NCBI RefSeq assembly: GCF_000369065.1
Contig: NZ_KB849803.1
Coordinates: 248,001-312,000 of the forward strand
Reading direction: 5' to 3'
From: Acinetobacter haemolyticus CIP 64.3 = MTCC 9819
GTDB taxonomy: Bacteria > Pseudomonadota > Gammaproteobacteria > Pseudomonadales > Moraxellaceae
Length of the DNA: 64,000 bases
Below are positions 1 through 11,355 of the stretch, one piece after another (within the stretch, counting starts at the first letter, position 1; every line of letters begins with the position of its first letter). A model generated the notes under the pieces. The model made no database searches. It had not been told where the DNA came from and saw nothing but the letters and a program-made list of their open reading frames with translations. A program made the position numbers and the translations under genes.

Positions 1-836
<836 letters not shown>

Positions 837-876
837 ATCAACTAAAAAAAGATTTGCCTGCGAAACATTCTCGGTT

Positions 877-903
877 AGGATGAGATATGTACAATCTCAT
901 CCT
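877..903 (+). other. Perfect inverted repeat between thiC and nudF
   Basis: AGGATGAGAT (877-886) and ATCTCATCCT (894-903) form a 10-bp stem with a 7-base loop. There is no T-run after it, and it ends 8 bases before the likely nudF start at 912. It could weaken translation of nudF or mark a processing site; it does not look like a normal terminator. Confidence 0.4.
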
Positions 904-911
904 GATTGAAG

Positions 912-1523
912 ATGAATATTCTTGACCACGCCAGCTATTCAGCCTCCGACGTTACGATAGAATCTCGAACGTTTTTATATCGAGGATTCATTCAAGTAGA
1001 GAAAGTGAGCCTCAAACATCGATTATTTCATCGATTAGAGTACTCACCTGTCATTCAACGAGAATTAATTCATCGACCTGAAGCTGCTGGCGTTTTACTA
1101 TACAATGACGCACAACAACGCTTCGCTCTGATCGAGCAATTTCGAATTGGTGCGATCAACGATACGGTATCTGCATGGCAACTTGAAGTCATAGCAGGCG
1201 TACTTGATGGCGATGAATCTCCGGAGTGCTGTATTCGTCGAGAAGCATTAGAAGAATCTGGATGTGACATCACAACATTAAAACATTTATTTAGCTTCTA
1301 CCCGTCTGCAGGAGCTTGCTCTGAACTTTTTCATTTATATGTAGCAGAAGTTGAATTACCTAAGGATGGGGGTGTTTTTGGGGTAGCGGATGAAGGTGAG
1401 AACATTCAACTTCATTTATTTGATTACTCCCAATTAAACATACTATTAAATAACGGGCGGTTGAGAAATGCACCTGTAATCATGGCATTACAATGGCTTG
1501 CTCAACATATACAACAACGATAA
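912..1523 (+). CDS. nudF: ADP-ribose pyrophosphatase (Nudix hydrolase, NudF type)
   Basis: Hydrolyses ADP-ribose to AMP and ribose 5-phosphate; cytoplasmic housekeeping. The Nudix box (GX5EX7REXXEEXG) is clear at about residues 96-118: GVLDGDESPECC, then RREALEESG. The length of 203 residues from the ATG at 912 fits E. coli NudF; an upstream in-frame TTG at 906 is possible but no better supported. It is followed directly by cpdA, as nudF-cpdA are neighbours in many gammaproteobacteria. The ribosome site is weak and a stem-loop (877-903) lies just upstream. Confidence 0.88.
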   Translation: MNILDHASYSASDVTIESRTFLYRGFIQVEKVSLKHRLFHRLEYSPVIQRELIHRPEAAGVLLYNDAQQRFALIEQFRIGAINDTVSAWQLEVIAGVLDGDESPECCIRREALEESGCDITTLKHLFSFYPSAGACSELFHLYVAEVELPKDGGVFGVADEGENIQLHLFDYSQLNILLNNGRLRNAPVIMALQWLAQHIQQR

Positions 1524-1545
1524 CAAGTCTGAGGGGCTAAACACG

Positions 1546-2361
1546 GTGACCTACCAAGTCTCAACCTCATCACAACAAGATTTTGTGATGATACAGATTA
1601 CTGATACACATTTATTGGAGTATCCGCATTTAGAGTTCGTTGGTATGCAACCCGAACAAAGCTTTCATGCAGTAATTGACTTGATGCGTCAACAACATCC
1701 TCAAATCGATCTGATCGTGCATACGGGTGATTTGGCACAAACACCAACACCTGTAACATACAATCGCTATATCCAGCATATGCAAAGTTTGGAAATTCCT
1801 TTTTTCCACACACCAGGCAATCATGATGACGTCGCACATTTTCCTTTTCACGAAGTAGATCAAACACAACTTACCGTGATTGAACTTGGGAAATGGGTCA
1901 TTATTTTATTAAATAGCGCACAACCCCAGCGTATTGATGGAAGAATAACCGAATCACAGCTAAAGCAACTTCACACATTATTATCAAAACTACATGATCG
2001 TTATGTGATTCTTGCCTGTCATCACCATCCATTTGCTATGCAATCTGCATGGATCGATCAACATAAACTAAAAAATGCCTCTGATTTATTGGAAACCGTT
2101 AAACCCTTTTCCAATATCAAAGCCATCGTTTGTGGACATGTTCATCAAGATGCAATTCATCAGTGGCAAGGGATTGAATTTTTATCAACGCCATCAACAT
2201 GCATTCAATTTAAACCAAAAAGTGAAAAATTTGCATTGGATGAAGAACATCCAGGTTATCGTTATATTTGCCTTAAAGCCAATGGTGAGTTGGAAACACA
2301 AGTATACCGCTTAAAAACCTCTGAACGCATGAGCAGCTCTGAGGTATTGGGTTATGATTAA
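1546..2361 (+). CDS. cpdA: 3',5'-cyclic AMP phosphodiesterase CpdA
   Basis: Metallophosphoesterase of the CpdA/Icc family, which lowers cAMP. All family metal-binding motifs are visible in order: QITDTHL (DxH), HTGDLAQ (GD), GNHDD, CHHHP and GHVHQ. I chose the GTG at 1546 because GAGGGG stands 9 bases upstream and the 271-residue product matches the family length; the open frame extends upstream to a TTG at 1498 that would overlap nudF. Probably co-transcribed with nudF. Confidence 0.9.
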   Translation: MTYQVSTSSQQDFVMIQITDTHLLEYPHLEFVGMQPEQSFHAVIDLMRQQHPQIDLIVHTGDLAQTPTPVTYNRYIQHMQSLEIPFFHTPGNHDDVAHFPFHEVDQTQLTVIELGKWVIILLNSAQPQRIDGRITESQLKQLHTLLSKLHDRYVILACHHHPFAMQSAWIDQHKLKNASDLLETVKPFSNIKAIVCGHVHQDAIHQWQGIEFLSTPSTCIQFKPKSEKFALDEEHPGYRYICLKANGELETQVYRLKTSERMSSSEVLGYD

Positions 2362-2564
2362 CTGTGGTTTGTTAAACTTTTGATTACAAATCACATCGAT
2401 GATTTCTCACCAAATCTAGACATGAATGACTACCATCTTGCGAAAAAACTCTATATGATGACGACCCCTGATGGAAAAAACCATCGCAGGTTTCTATAAA
2501 AACACTTGCATAGCACCATATTTTTTGCGTATAGATAGTACGTGTAAGATGAGGAATGCCCTTT

Positions 2565-3098
2565 ATGGCGAATGACAACCAAAATCAAGTCTTGGATGAA
2601 CAAACCGAAGTGATTGATGAGCAAAAAGCGCCTGTAAAACGTGTGCGTAAAACCAAAGCCAAGGCTGCGGAAGGTGGAACCACTGCAAGTTTATTTGGTA
2701 TCGCACCTTATCAGCCAAAGAAAAATGAAGAATACATGTCTGATGGGCAACTTGAGCATTTCCGCCAAATTTTAGATGCGTGGAAAGCTGAGTTAATGTC
2801 TGAAGTTGATCGTACCTTGAATACCATGCAAGATGAATCAACAGCATTACCTGATGTCAATGACCGAGCAACACAAGAAGAAGAGTTTGCCATCGAATTA
2901 CGTACACGTGATCGTGAACGTAAACTGATTCGCAAGATCGAACAATCTCTTGAAGCAATTCAAGCGGGTGATTATGGATTCTGTGAAACTTGTGGTATCG
3001 AAATTGGTTTACGCCGCTTAGAAGCGCGCCCAACTGCGACCCAATGTATTGACTGCAAAACTTTGGCTGAAATCAAAGAAAAGCAAAACAACGGATAA
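2565..3098 (+). CDS. dksA: RNA polymerase-binding transcription factor DksA
   Basis: Binds in the RNA polymerase secondary channel and works with ppGpp at ribosomal and amino-acid promoters. The coiled-coil tip motif DxxDxA is present as DVNDRA, followed by TQEEEF. The C-terminal zinc finger is CETCGIEIG...CIDC. The N-terminal ~45 residues are a charged, Lys-rich extension typical of Acinetobacter DksA. Two ATGs are possible, 2556 and 2565; GAGG lies only 2 bases before the first and 11 before the second, and I prefer MANDNQ at 2565. gluQ starts 3 bases after the stop, the usual dksA-gluQ pairing. Confidence 0.93.
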   Translation: MANDNQNQVLDEQTEVIDEQKAPVKRVRKTKAKAAEGGTTASLFGIAPYQPKKNEEYMSDGQLEHFRQILDAWKAELMSEVDRTLNTMQDESTALPDVNDRATQEEEFAIELRTRDRERKLIRKIEQSLEAIQAGDYGFCETCGIEIGLRRLEARPTATQCIDCKTLAEIKEKQNNG

Positions 3099-3100
3099 TT

Positions 3101-4033
3101 GTGACTGTTGAGAATGCTCTAGCCGAGCACAGCTCGGCTCTTGCGAATCAGCGAAACGATGTTTCGCTGATTCGCTACTCAGGTCGATTTGCCCCATCCC
3201 CTACTGGTCCTTTACATTTTGGATCTTTGCTCACCGCAGTCGCGAGTTACTGTGATGCTAAAGCCAATCAGGGGACATGGTTGGTTCGGATTGAAGATAC
3301 TGACATTCCTCGCATCTATCCAAATAGCGAAGCGCATATTCTTGCTTGTATCGATGCCTTCCAGTTCCAACCTGACGCCGAGATAATATTTCAAAAAGAT
3401 CGTTTAGCGTACTATGAACAGGTTTTGGAACAACTCAAAACAACTCACGCGATTTATGCATGTCAGTGCACACGGAAAATTCTCGGCTCGAACCATATTT
3501 ATGCAGGTACATGTCGAGAGCTTAACTTAGATTTTTCCCAACAAGCTATTCGCCTAAAAGTCTCTGATCAACGCATCTGTTTTGAAGACCGCCTACAAGG
3601 CCAACAATGCTCCAACCTTCAACATGATTTAGGCGATTTCATATTAAAACGCCGTGATGGCATTATTAGCTATCAATTCGCTGTTGTCGTTGATGATTTT
3701 TTACAAGGGATTACCCATGTTGTTCGAGGCGCAGATTTACTAGATAACACAGCACGACAAATCTGGTTAGCTTCGGTGCTGAATTATCCTGTTTTGCAGT
3801 ATATGCATCTGCCATTAGCAATGAATGATCAAGGCCAAAAACTATCAAAGCAGAATATGGCTCAACCGCTTGAACTTTCAAAAGCGCCTGAATTATTACA
3901 ACATGCCATTTTGGCACTCGGTCAGCCCCATGTCGATCTCGACCAACCTAACGTTATGCTTAAGCAAGCGATACAACAATGGGATGTGAGTCTCATCCCA
4001 CAAGGCATTTATCTTTCTGGTGTATATCAATAA
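3101..4033 (+). CDS. gluQ: Glutamyl-Q tRNA(Asp) synthetase GluQ
   Basis: Truncated GluRS paralogue that attaches glutamate to queuosine in tRNA(Asp). Class I motifs are seen: PSPTGPLHFGSL (HIGH-like) and KLSKQN (KMSKS-like). Zinc-type cysteines lie in YACQC and YAGTCREL. There is no anticodon-binding domain, as the family requires. The only plausible start in frame is the GTG at 3101, 3 bases after dksA; this gives ~25 residues ahead of the usual first motif RYSGRFAPSPTG. That extra stretch is encoded by two perfect palindromes (3121-3175), so it looks like inserted repeat DNA translated into the protein. Confidence 0.9.
   Translation: MTVENALAEHSSALANQRNDVSLIRYSGRFAPSPTGPLHFGSLLTAVASYCDAKANQGTWLVRIEDTDIPRIYPNSEAHILACIDAFQFQPDAEIIFQKDRLAYYEQVLEQLKTTHAIYACQCTRKILGSNHIYAGTCRELNLDFSQQAIRLKVSDQRICFEDRLQGQQCSNLQHDLGDFILKRRDGIISYQFAVVVDDFLQGITHVVRGADLLDNTARQIWLASVLNYPVLQYMHLPLAMNDQGQKLSKQNMAQPLELSKAPELLQHAILALGQPHVDLDQPNVMLKQAIQQWDVSLIPQGIYLSGVYQ
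3121..3175. repeat. Two adjacent perfect palindromes inside the 5' end of gluQ
   Basis: AGCCGAGC-ACA-GCTCGGCT occupies 3121-3139. GCGAATCAGCGAAAC (3143-3157), GAT, and its exact 15-bp complement (3161-3175) follow. Both are in frame with gluQ and contain no stop. The design resembles a REP-like double hairpin. No second copy was noticed elsewhere in the window. Confidence 0.75.
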
Positions 4034-4041
4034 ATAATAAA

Positions 4042-4068
4042 AAAGCCCTTATTCGCATTAAGGGCTTT
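4042..4068. terminator. Bidirectional terminator between gluQ and ftsW
   Basis: AAAGCCCTTA (4042-4051) pairs with TAAGGGCTTT (4059-4068). A-rich DNA precedes it and T-rich DNA follows, so it can serve gluQ on the plus strand and ftsW on the minus strand. Confidence 0.85.
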
Positions 4069-4094
4069 CTAGTTTCAATCCTAGCTCAGAACAA

Positions 4095-5288
4095 CTAGAA
4101 GTTCGACTCTTCTTTGACAGGATTATGCTCTTGAGTCGAGGCATCAATTTTTAGAATCAAACTAATCATCGCTGCACACATCATTAAAGATGTCCCACCA
4201 TAACTAATGAACGGCAATGTCAAACCTTTGGTTGGCATAAGGCCCATATTCATACCTGCATTAACCAAAATTTGCAGTAAGAAAATAATGCTAATTCCAT
4301 AAACCAAATAACCCGCACGTAGGTAGTTATGCTGTAATGCACGGTGTCCAATTTTGATACAGCATGCAAGCATGGTGAATGACAAAATCATCACTGAGGT
4401 TACACCAACAAAACCAAACTCCTCACCCAATACCGCCAACATAAAATCCGTATGTGCTTCAGGTAAATAAGACAGTTTTTGCACACTATGTCCTAAACCC
4501 GTTCCAAACCATTCCCCACGCCCAAAAGCCATCAAAGCATTAGACAACTGATATCCAACACCCAAAGGATCAGCCCAAGGGTTAGTAAATGAAATCAATC
4601 GCTGAAAACGGAACGGTTCGAAGATAATCAACGCACTGATGCCAGCGAGAATCGCACCCAACATGATTAAAAACTGGGTCGCTGGTGCGCCTGCCAAAAA
4701 GAAGACACCCACCATCATCAAGACAATCACCACCGTTGCCCCCAAATCAGGTTCCGCAACGATGAATCCTACCGTTAACGCCATCACACCACTTAGACGT
4801 AGCAGTCCTTTCCAATGTGTACGTACTTCTTTAGCACGGCGAACCACATAATCTGCCGTAAAAATTGCCATAACAATTTTGGCAATCTCCGTTGGTTGTA
4901 TAGTAAAACCGCCGACCTTGATCCAGCGATGCGCACCATTGACCTCTGTACCAATCACCAAAACCGCTAGCAATAATAAAATCGTGATCAACCACAATAA
5001 AAAGGCATTCTTAAACCATAGATTGAGCGATATTCGATACGTTAGAAAAGCCACGATACCAGCCACACAAATAGAAATGCCGTGACGGATTAGAAAGTAA
5101 AATGGATTTTCATGAATATACTCTGCATAAGGCATCGAAGCAGATGCCACCATCACTGAACCAAAGCACAATAAACAAATCACGCAAAAAATAAGAATAT
5201 TTCGCGCCGTCATTTCTGCTGGAAGTTTTGGTAAACGACTCAATAATTGCGAAATTTTTTGCGCCGTGTTTTGGGCTAAATCCGCCAT
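4095..5288 (-). CDS. ftsW: Peptidoglycan glycosyltransferase / division protein FtsW
   Basis: SEDS-family polytopic inner-membrane protein that polymerises septal peptidoglycan with FtsI. About ten hydrophobic segments are evident after a ~45-residue cytoplasmic N-terminus. The conserved periplasmic stretch GLGHSVQKLSYLPEAHTDF and the C-terminal LPFISYGGTSL are present. I take the ATG at 5288 (MADLAQ), which has AGGA 8 bases upstream and lies 11 bases past the murD stop; the frame is open a further 9 codons. Transcribed with murD. Confidence 0.95.
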   Translation of the reverse strand: MADLAQNTAQKISQLLSRLPKLPAEMTARNILIFCVICLLCFGSVMVASASMPYAEYIHENPFYFLIRHGISICVAGIVAFLTYRISLNLWFKNAFLLWLITILLLLAVLVIGTEVNGAHRWIKVGGFTIQPTEIAKIVMAIFTADYVVRRAKEVRTHWKGLLRLSGVMALTVGFIVAEPDLGATVVIVLMMVGVFFLAGAPATQFLIMLGAILAGISALIIFEPFRFQRLISFTNPWADPLGVGYQLSNALMAFGRGEWFGTGLGHSVQKLSYLPEAHTDFMLAVLGEEFGFVGVTSVMILSFTMLACCIKIGHRALQHNYLRAGYLVYGISIIFLLQILVNAGMNMGLMPTKGLTLPFISYGGTSLMMCAAMISLILKIDASTQEHNPVKEESNF

Positions 5289-5298
5289 AATTCTATTC

Positions 5299-6678
<1,380 letters not shown>

Positions 6679-6795
6679 TCACGGAATGGCAAAAATGTTA
6701 GCACTTTACTGTTTTAAATGCTTTTTCAGTTTTAGTTTTATTCACTCTTTTTTGTGTCAGTGCGTAAAAGCTCAACACATTAAAGTTGCAAAAAA

Positions 6796-6821
6796 ATTGC
6801 CCATATCTTGATATGGGCAAT
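6796..6821 (-). terminator. Terminator of the feoABC operon
   Basis: ATTGCCCATATC-TT-GATATGGGCAAT is a perfect 12-bp stem. On the minus strand it is followed by a run of seven T, directly after the last feo gene. Confidence 0.88.
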
Positions 6822-6830
6822 CCTTATTTT

Positions 6831-7082
6831 TTAACGCCATTTGACAGTTTGTATTGGCGCTGCCTTTTTACTGTCTGCTTCATCAGTTGAACAACCACAA
6901 CCTCCACCACAGCCGGCAACCATCTTAGGTTTTAACCATGTTGCTAAACGTTGCCAACCCAAACGTTGGCACAAGTTTGATAAAGCATTAAACGCTGAAT
7001 TTGCTGTTTGAGGAAACACTTTCTTAAATACAACGATAGTGCTCCACAGTACCAATACAGCGACAATCAGGTATTCAAACAT
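6831..7082 (-). CDS. Small FeoB-associated Cys-rich membrane protein
   Basis: An 83-residue protein with one N-terminal membrane segment (about residues 3-22), a basic middle, and a Cys/Gly cluster CGGGCGC near the C-terminus. It is the third gene after feoA and feoB, 12 bases below the feoB stop, the place of FeoC-like or 'FeoB-associated Cys-rich' proteins. It probably supports ferrous iron uptake; this is inferred from position and the Cys motif. The ATG at 7082 has GGAG 6 bases upstream; the frame also has an upstream TTG at 7094. Confidence 0.75.
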   Translation of the reverse strand: MFEYLIVAVLVLWSTIVVFKKVFPQTANSAFNALSNLCQRLGWQRLATWLKPKMVAGCGGGCGCSTDEADSKKAAPIQTVKWR

Positions 7083-7094
7083 AAGGCACTCCAA

Positions 7095-8948
7095 TCAACC
7101 CCAAATGCGAGATGCAATTTGATAGGTAAAGAAAGACATCAAATAAGCCAACCCAAACAGATAAGCGGTCATTACACCCACATGTTTCCAAGAACCTGTT
7201 TCACGGCGTACAGTTGCTAGAGTGGCTAAGCAATGTGGAGCATAGATAAACCAAACCAATAACGATAATCCTGTTGCAAGTGACCAACCTGATCCATCGG
7301 CACTAATTAAATTCGCCAGACCATCGGCAATCGCATCATCATCCACACCAGACAATGCATATACCGTTCCCAAGGCAGCAACCACAACTTCACGTGCCGC
7401 CATTGCAGGAATCAATGCAACGACGATTTGCCAGTTAAAGCCAAGTGGAGCAAAAATTGGTTGTAACAAATGCCCAATCATTCCCGCAAAACTATAATCA
7501 ATTGCAGCACGCGTTGCGTCCTCAGGTGCTTGAGGGAAAGTACATAAGAACCACAATAAAATCGAAAGAGCGAAAATAATTCCACCCACACGCTTTAAGA
7601 AAATTTTAGCGCGATCTAACAGACCGATCGCCACACTTTTGAAGTTAGGAATTCGATAACTTGGTAGCTCTAACAATAATGCATGTTGCGACTTATCTTT
7701 TTGCAAAAATTTTGTCACAAAGGCAACGCATAAAGCACTAATGATCCCTGCCATATATAAACCAAATAACACCAAACCTTGCAGGTTAAAAATCCCCCAC
7801 ACGGTTTGACTTGGGATAAAGGCAGCAATCAATAGTGCATACACAGGTAAACGCGCTGAACAAGTCATCAATGGCGCAACCATAATCGTGGTAAAACGAT
7901 CACGTGGATCACTAATACTACGTGTCGCCATAATGCCTGGCACTGCACAAGCAAAGCTAGACAATAACGGAATAAACGCACGCCCACTCAAACCAGCTTT
8001 AAACATTAACTTATCAAGTAAAAACGCTGCGCGAGGTAAATAACCCGATTCTTCCAATACTAAAATAAAGAAAAACAGAATCAGAATTTGTGGCAAGAAA
8101 ACTAGAACACTCCCTGCCCCAGCAATAATCCCATCAACCACTAAACTATTGAGCAAAGGTTGACTAATATGATCACCTAAAATCTCTCCGGCCCAAGCAA
8201 AAAACTCTTCAATCCCATCCATGAATGGTGCGGCCCAAGCAAAAACTGCTTGGAAAACCACAAACATCATGACTGCTAAGCTCAACAAACCAAGCACTGG
8301 ATGTAGGAAAATTTTGTCGAGGAAATTGGTGCGCTGATCTTCCTGATCAACAAACTTAACCACATCGTTAAAAATCACTTCGATCTTTTGATGATGATCG
8401 CCCGTCAAACCGCTCAATTCAGTTTTTGGAATGCTGTAGTTACCTTGATCAAGGGCATGCAATAGATTTTCGACACCTGCACGGCGAACAGCAACAGTTT
8501 CCACCACAGGAACACCCAAACGTTCCGATAGTTTTTGTGTATTGATTTGAATGCCACGACGACGCGCTTCATCCATCATATTCAATATCACTAAAACAGG
8601 ACGTCCAAGCTCGATCACTTCTAAGACCAAACCCAGATGCAATTTTAAGTTAGTCGCATCTACAACACATAAGAAAGCATCTTGATGACCTTCTTCTGCA
8701 ATTTTACCTTGGCAAACATCACGGGTAATTTCTTCATCTGGGCTAGTTGCTTTTAAGCTATAAGTGCCCGGCAAATCTAGCACTCGAACATTCTTCCCAG
8801 AAGGAAGTTGAAAATGCCCAACCTTACGCTCAACTGTCACTCCCGCGTAGTTGGCAACTTTTTGACGTGTTCCTGTTAAATGGTTGAATAATGAAGTTTT
8901 ACCACAGTTCGGATTTCCCACAAGGGCAACACGTAACGCATCACTCAT
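7095..8948 (-). CDS. feoB: Ferrous iron transporter FeoB (core chromosomal copy)
   Basis: Inner-membrane Fe2+ transporter with an N-terminal G-protein domain. GTPase motifs: G1 GNPNCGKTS (residues ~10-18), G3 DLPGTYS, G4 NMMD. Two Gate motifs and about ten membrane segments follow, including the conserved LPRAAFLLDKLMFKAGLSGR and FIPLLSSFACAVPGIMATR. At 617 residues it is a short FeoB. The start overlaps the feoA stop by ATGA, so the two are translationally coupled. A second, IS-broken copy lies at 50825-53959. Confidence 0.96.
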   Translation of the reverse strand: MSDALRVALVGNPNCGKTSLFNHLTGTRQKVANYAGVTVERKVGHFQLPSGKNVRVLDLPGTYSLKATSPDEEITRDVCQGKIAEEGHQDAFLCVVDATNLKLHLGLVLEVIELGRPVLVILNMMDEARRRGIQINTQKLSERLGVPVVETVAVRRAGVENLLHALDQGNYSIPKTELSGLTGDHHQKIEVIFNDVVKFVDQEDQRTNFLDKIFLHPVLGLLSLAVMMFVVFQAVFAWAAPFMDGIEEFFAWAGEILGDHISQPLLNSLVVDGIIAGAGSVLVFLPQILILFFFILVLEESGYLPRAAFLLDKLMFKAGLSGRAFIPLLSSFACAVPGIMATRSISDPRDRFTTIMVAPLMTCSARLPVYALLIAAFIPSQTVWGIFNLQGLVLFGLYMAGIISALCVAFVTKFLQKDKSQHALLLELPSYRIPNFKSVAIGLLDRAKIFLKRVGGIIFALSILLWFLCTFPQAPEDATRAAIDYSFAGMIGHLLQPIFAPLGFNWQIVVALIPAMAAREVVVAALGTVYALSGVDDDAIADGLANLISADGSGWSLATGLSLLVWFIYAPHCLATLATVRRETGSWKHVGVMTAYLFGLAYLMSFFTYQIASRIWG

Positions 8949-9208
8949 GCAGGTGCTCCTTCAAGTTGAATTTCTATTTTATCGGCTTCAGCTTTACGCA
9001 ATGCAAATCGCGTAAAACCTATCTGGATCAGGATCGGGTCACCACCAAAAATACCTTTGGTAATCACCTGTACTTGTGTACCTGGCACAAAGCCTAGACT
9101 CTCTAAACGAACAGCTACAAGGTCTGTCTGTTCCGTATCATCGACTAAGCGATTAACTTTGGTAATCATCGCTGTTTGCTTGACTTTTAATGCTGATAAA
9201 CGCACCAC
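8945..9208 (-). CDS. feoA: Ferrous iron transport protein FeoA
   Basis: Small cytoplasmic SH3-like protein needed for FeoB function. The family pattern LESLGFVPGTQVQVI...GGDPILI...FALRKAEADKI is complete in 87 residues. Start is a GTG at 9208; no ATG fits. A Fur-box-like sequence lies 35-53 bases upstream (9243-9261), in line with iron repression of the feo operon. Confidence 0.93.
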   Translation of the reverse strand: MVRLSALKVKQTAMITKVNRLVDDTEQTDLVAVRLESLGFVPGTQVQVITKGIFGGDPILIQIGFTRFALRKAEADKIEIQLEGAPA

Positions 9209-9242
9209 ATTTCACCATAAACCGTTTTCACCAAGTATACAG

Positions 9243-9261
9243 ACAAATGAGAATAATTACC
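9243..9261. promoter_or_regulatory. Candidate Fur box in the feoA-xerD intergenic region
   Basis: ACAAATGAGAATAATTACC agrees with the 19-bp Fur consensus GATAATGATAATCATTATC at 13 positions by my count. It sits just upstream of feoA, where Fur control is expected. Counted by eye, not scored against a matrix. Confidence 0.55.
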
Positions 9262-9355
9262 AAAAGCAATCTCAATGGCATTTAGCCAATGCACAGATCG
9301 ACAATATGTTTTTTTTCTTTTACAGTGCCAACAGAGAACCTCAATTTATTCAATT

Positions 9356-10276
9356 ATGTTAAATAAAAAACCACGTATTCCTACTGCCGTTTCTATCCCA
9401 GAAAATTTAAGTTTTTTGCAGGGTTTTCGTGATTATTTAGTTGCACAAACTGTAAGCCCTCATACACGTAATGCTTATTTATCTGATTTGATTCAATGCA
9501 GCGAGTTACATCGAACAGTTTCACTACCGCAGTGGTCTAGTGAGGATATCGGTGATGTTTTAATTGAGTTAACCAAAGCAGGGAAAAGTCCTCGCTCAAT
9601 CGCACGCTGCCTATCTGCCCTACGCCAATTTTATAAATTCTTACGCGAGCAAAAACTAAGAGAAGATAACCCTGTTGCCTCACACCACTCACCTAAAATT
9701 GGTCGTGCATTACCCAAAGATCTATCTGAACAAGATGTTGAGGCCTTAATCAATGCACCAGATATCAGTACAACGCTAGGCTTACGTGATCGTGCAATGT
9801 TTGAAGTTCTCTATGCTTGTGGATTACGTGTATCAGAATTACTCAATCTACGTTTAGAGTTGATCAACTTAAAACAAGGGTTTGTGCGTATTACAGGCAA
9901 AGGCAATAAAGAACGTCTCGTTCCACTAGGGCAATATGCCTGTGATTGGATCGAAAAATATTTAGCAGAATCTCGCCCTCAGTTATATAAGAGCAATACG
10001 GATTATTTGTTTTTAACTCAGCATGGCGGAATTATGAGCCGCCAAAATTTTTGGTATGCAATTAAACGTTATGCGCTGCAAGCCAATATTCAAGCAGAGC
10101 TCTCCCCCCATACCTTACGACATGCATTTGCGACACATTTACTCAATCATGGGGCTGACTTACGTGTCGTTCAAATGCTACTCGGACACAGTGATCTTTC
10201 TACCACTCAGATTTATACCCATGTTGCTCAGCATCGAATGCAAGCCTTGCATCATCAATATCATCCGAGAGGTTAA
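9356..10276 (+). CDS. xerD: Site-specific tyrosine recombinase XerD
   Basis: Resolves chromosome dimers at dif together with XerC and FtsK. N-terminal SAM-like domain (about 15-100), then the catalytic domain with Arg in YACGLRVSELL, Lys in GKGNKERLVP, HTLRHAFATHLL, GHSDLSTTQIYTH. The ATG at 9356 (MLNKKPRIP) gives 306 residues, the usual Xer length; the open frame runs 27 codons further upstream without homology. Adjacency to dsbC, as in E. coli xerD-dsbC, supports XerD over XerC. Confidence 0.9.
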   Translation: MLNKKPRIPTAVSIPENLSFLQGFRDYLVAQTVSPHTRNAYLSDLIQCSELHRTVSLPQWSSEDIGDVLIELTKAGKSPRSIARCLSALRQFYKFLREQKLREDNPVASHHSPKIGRALPKDLSEQDVEALINAPDISTTLGLRDRAMFEVLYACGLRVSELLNLRLELINLKQGFVRITGKGNKERLVPLGQYACDWIEKYLAESRPQLYKSNTDYLFLTQHGGIMSRQNFWYAIKRYALQANIQAELSPHTLRHAFATHLLNHGADLRVVQMLLGHSDLSTTQIYTHVAQHRMQALHHQYHPRG

Positions 10277-10408
10277 TATGTCTGTTGCTTAACACTAAAA
10301 ATAAACTGCAACATATTCACAGACACGATGCAAGATTTAACGATGTTATTGCATTTTTTTGATATGCTTGAGCGAGTTTATAAATACAGTATGAAAAAAA
10401 GGTTCTTT

Positions 10409-11224
10409 ATGGTGTTTACTCGGTCTAGATTAGTACTGGCTTGTACATTGGCATCAACATTAATATTAGGTGCTTGCTCAAAAGATAACGCGACCCCAAA
10501 ACAAGATACGCTGACAGCAAGTACGCCAGCAACGGGCGAGGCTTCAACATTAAATGAACGTAATGCACAACAACGACTAATCTCGACTTTAGACAAACAT
10601 TTCAAAGCTGCCAAAATTAACGCTAAAATCATCGCCGTACAAAAAACCGAAGTCCCTAATTTGTTTTGGGTCAATCTTGATGGCATGGGCTCTGTCTATG
10701 CAACGAGTGATGGTCAATACATTATCCAAGGTGATGTTATTCGCTTAGGTGATAAACAATTGCACAATGTCGGCGATGCATTGCAAGCTGTAGAAAATAA
10801 AAAGCATCTCGCAACCTTAAAAACCGAAGATTTGATTGTCTATCCAGCCAAAAGCGGAAAAGCCAAACATATCGTCTACGTTTTCACCGATTCAAGCTGC
10901 CCTTACTGCCATCGCTTACATGAACAAATTCCGGAAATCACAGCCAAAGGCATCGAAGTCCGCTATATCGCATGGCCACGTGGTGAACAATTCATGCCGA
11001 CCATGCAAGCCATTTGGTGTAGCACTGATCGCAAAGCAGCGTTTGAGCAAGCAATCCAAGATCAACCCGTTGCCTCAGCCGAGTGTAAAAACCCTGTCCG
11101 AGATCAATATCAGTTGGGACTTAGTATGGGCGTAAATGGCACACCAGCGATTTATAACGTTGAAGGTGAGTACTTAGGTGGTTATATGACGGCTGATGAA
11201 ATCGTTCAGCGTTTAAACAAATAA
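10409..11224 (+). CDS. dsbC: DsbC-type thiol:disulfide interchange lipoprotein
   Basis: Periplasmic disulfide isomerase family: an N-terminal dimerisation domain (about residues 45-110), then a thioredoxin fold with the active site SSCPYCHRL and the cis-Pro region NGTPAIYN. The N-terminus has a hydrophobic stretch ending in the lipobox LILGAC, so this copy is probably a lipoprotein; classical DsbC is soluble. I take the ATG at 10409, with AAAGG 6 bases upstream and the signal sequence right at the start; ATGs at 10328, 10346, 10364 and 10391 are also in frame. It lies downstream of xerD. Confidence 0.87.
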   Translation: MVFTRSRLVLACTLASTLILGACSKDNATPKQDTLTASTPATGEASTLNERNAQQRLISTLDKHFKAAKINAKIIAVQKTEVPNLFWVNLDGMGSVYATSDGQYIIQGDVIRLGDKQLHNVGDALQAVENKKHLATLKTEDLIVYPAKSGKAKHIVYVFTDSSCPYCHRLHEQIPEITAKGIEVRYIAWPRGEQFMPTMQAIWCSTDRKAAFEQAIQDQPVASAECKNPVRDQYQLGLSMGVNGTPAIYNVEGEYLGGYMTADEIVQRLNK

Positions 11225-11355
11225 CCAATGCTTCTAGCATTCAAAAATTGAACGACTTGGGCGACAGATTAAAGATGATCTTAGCCCTAGTGTCTGCGCA
11301 TTTTTTTAGCTATGATCAAGCTTCATTAAAATGATTGAATAAAATGGAGTGTGAC

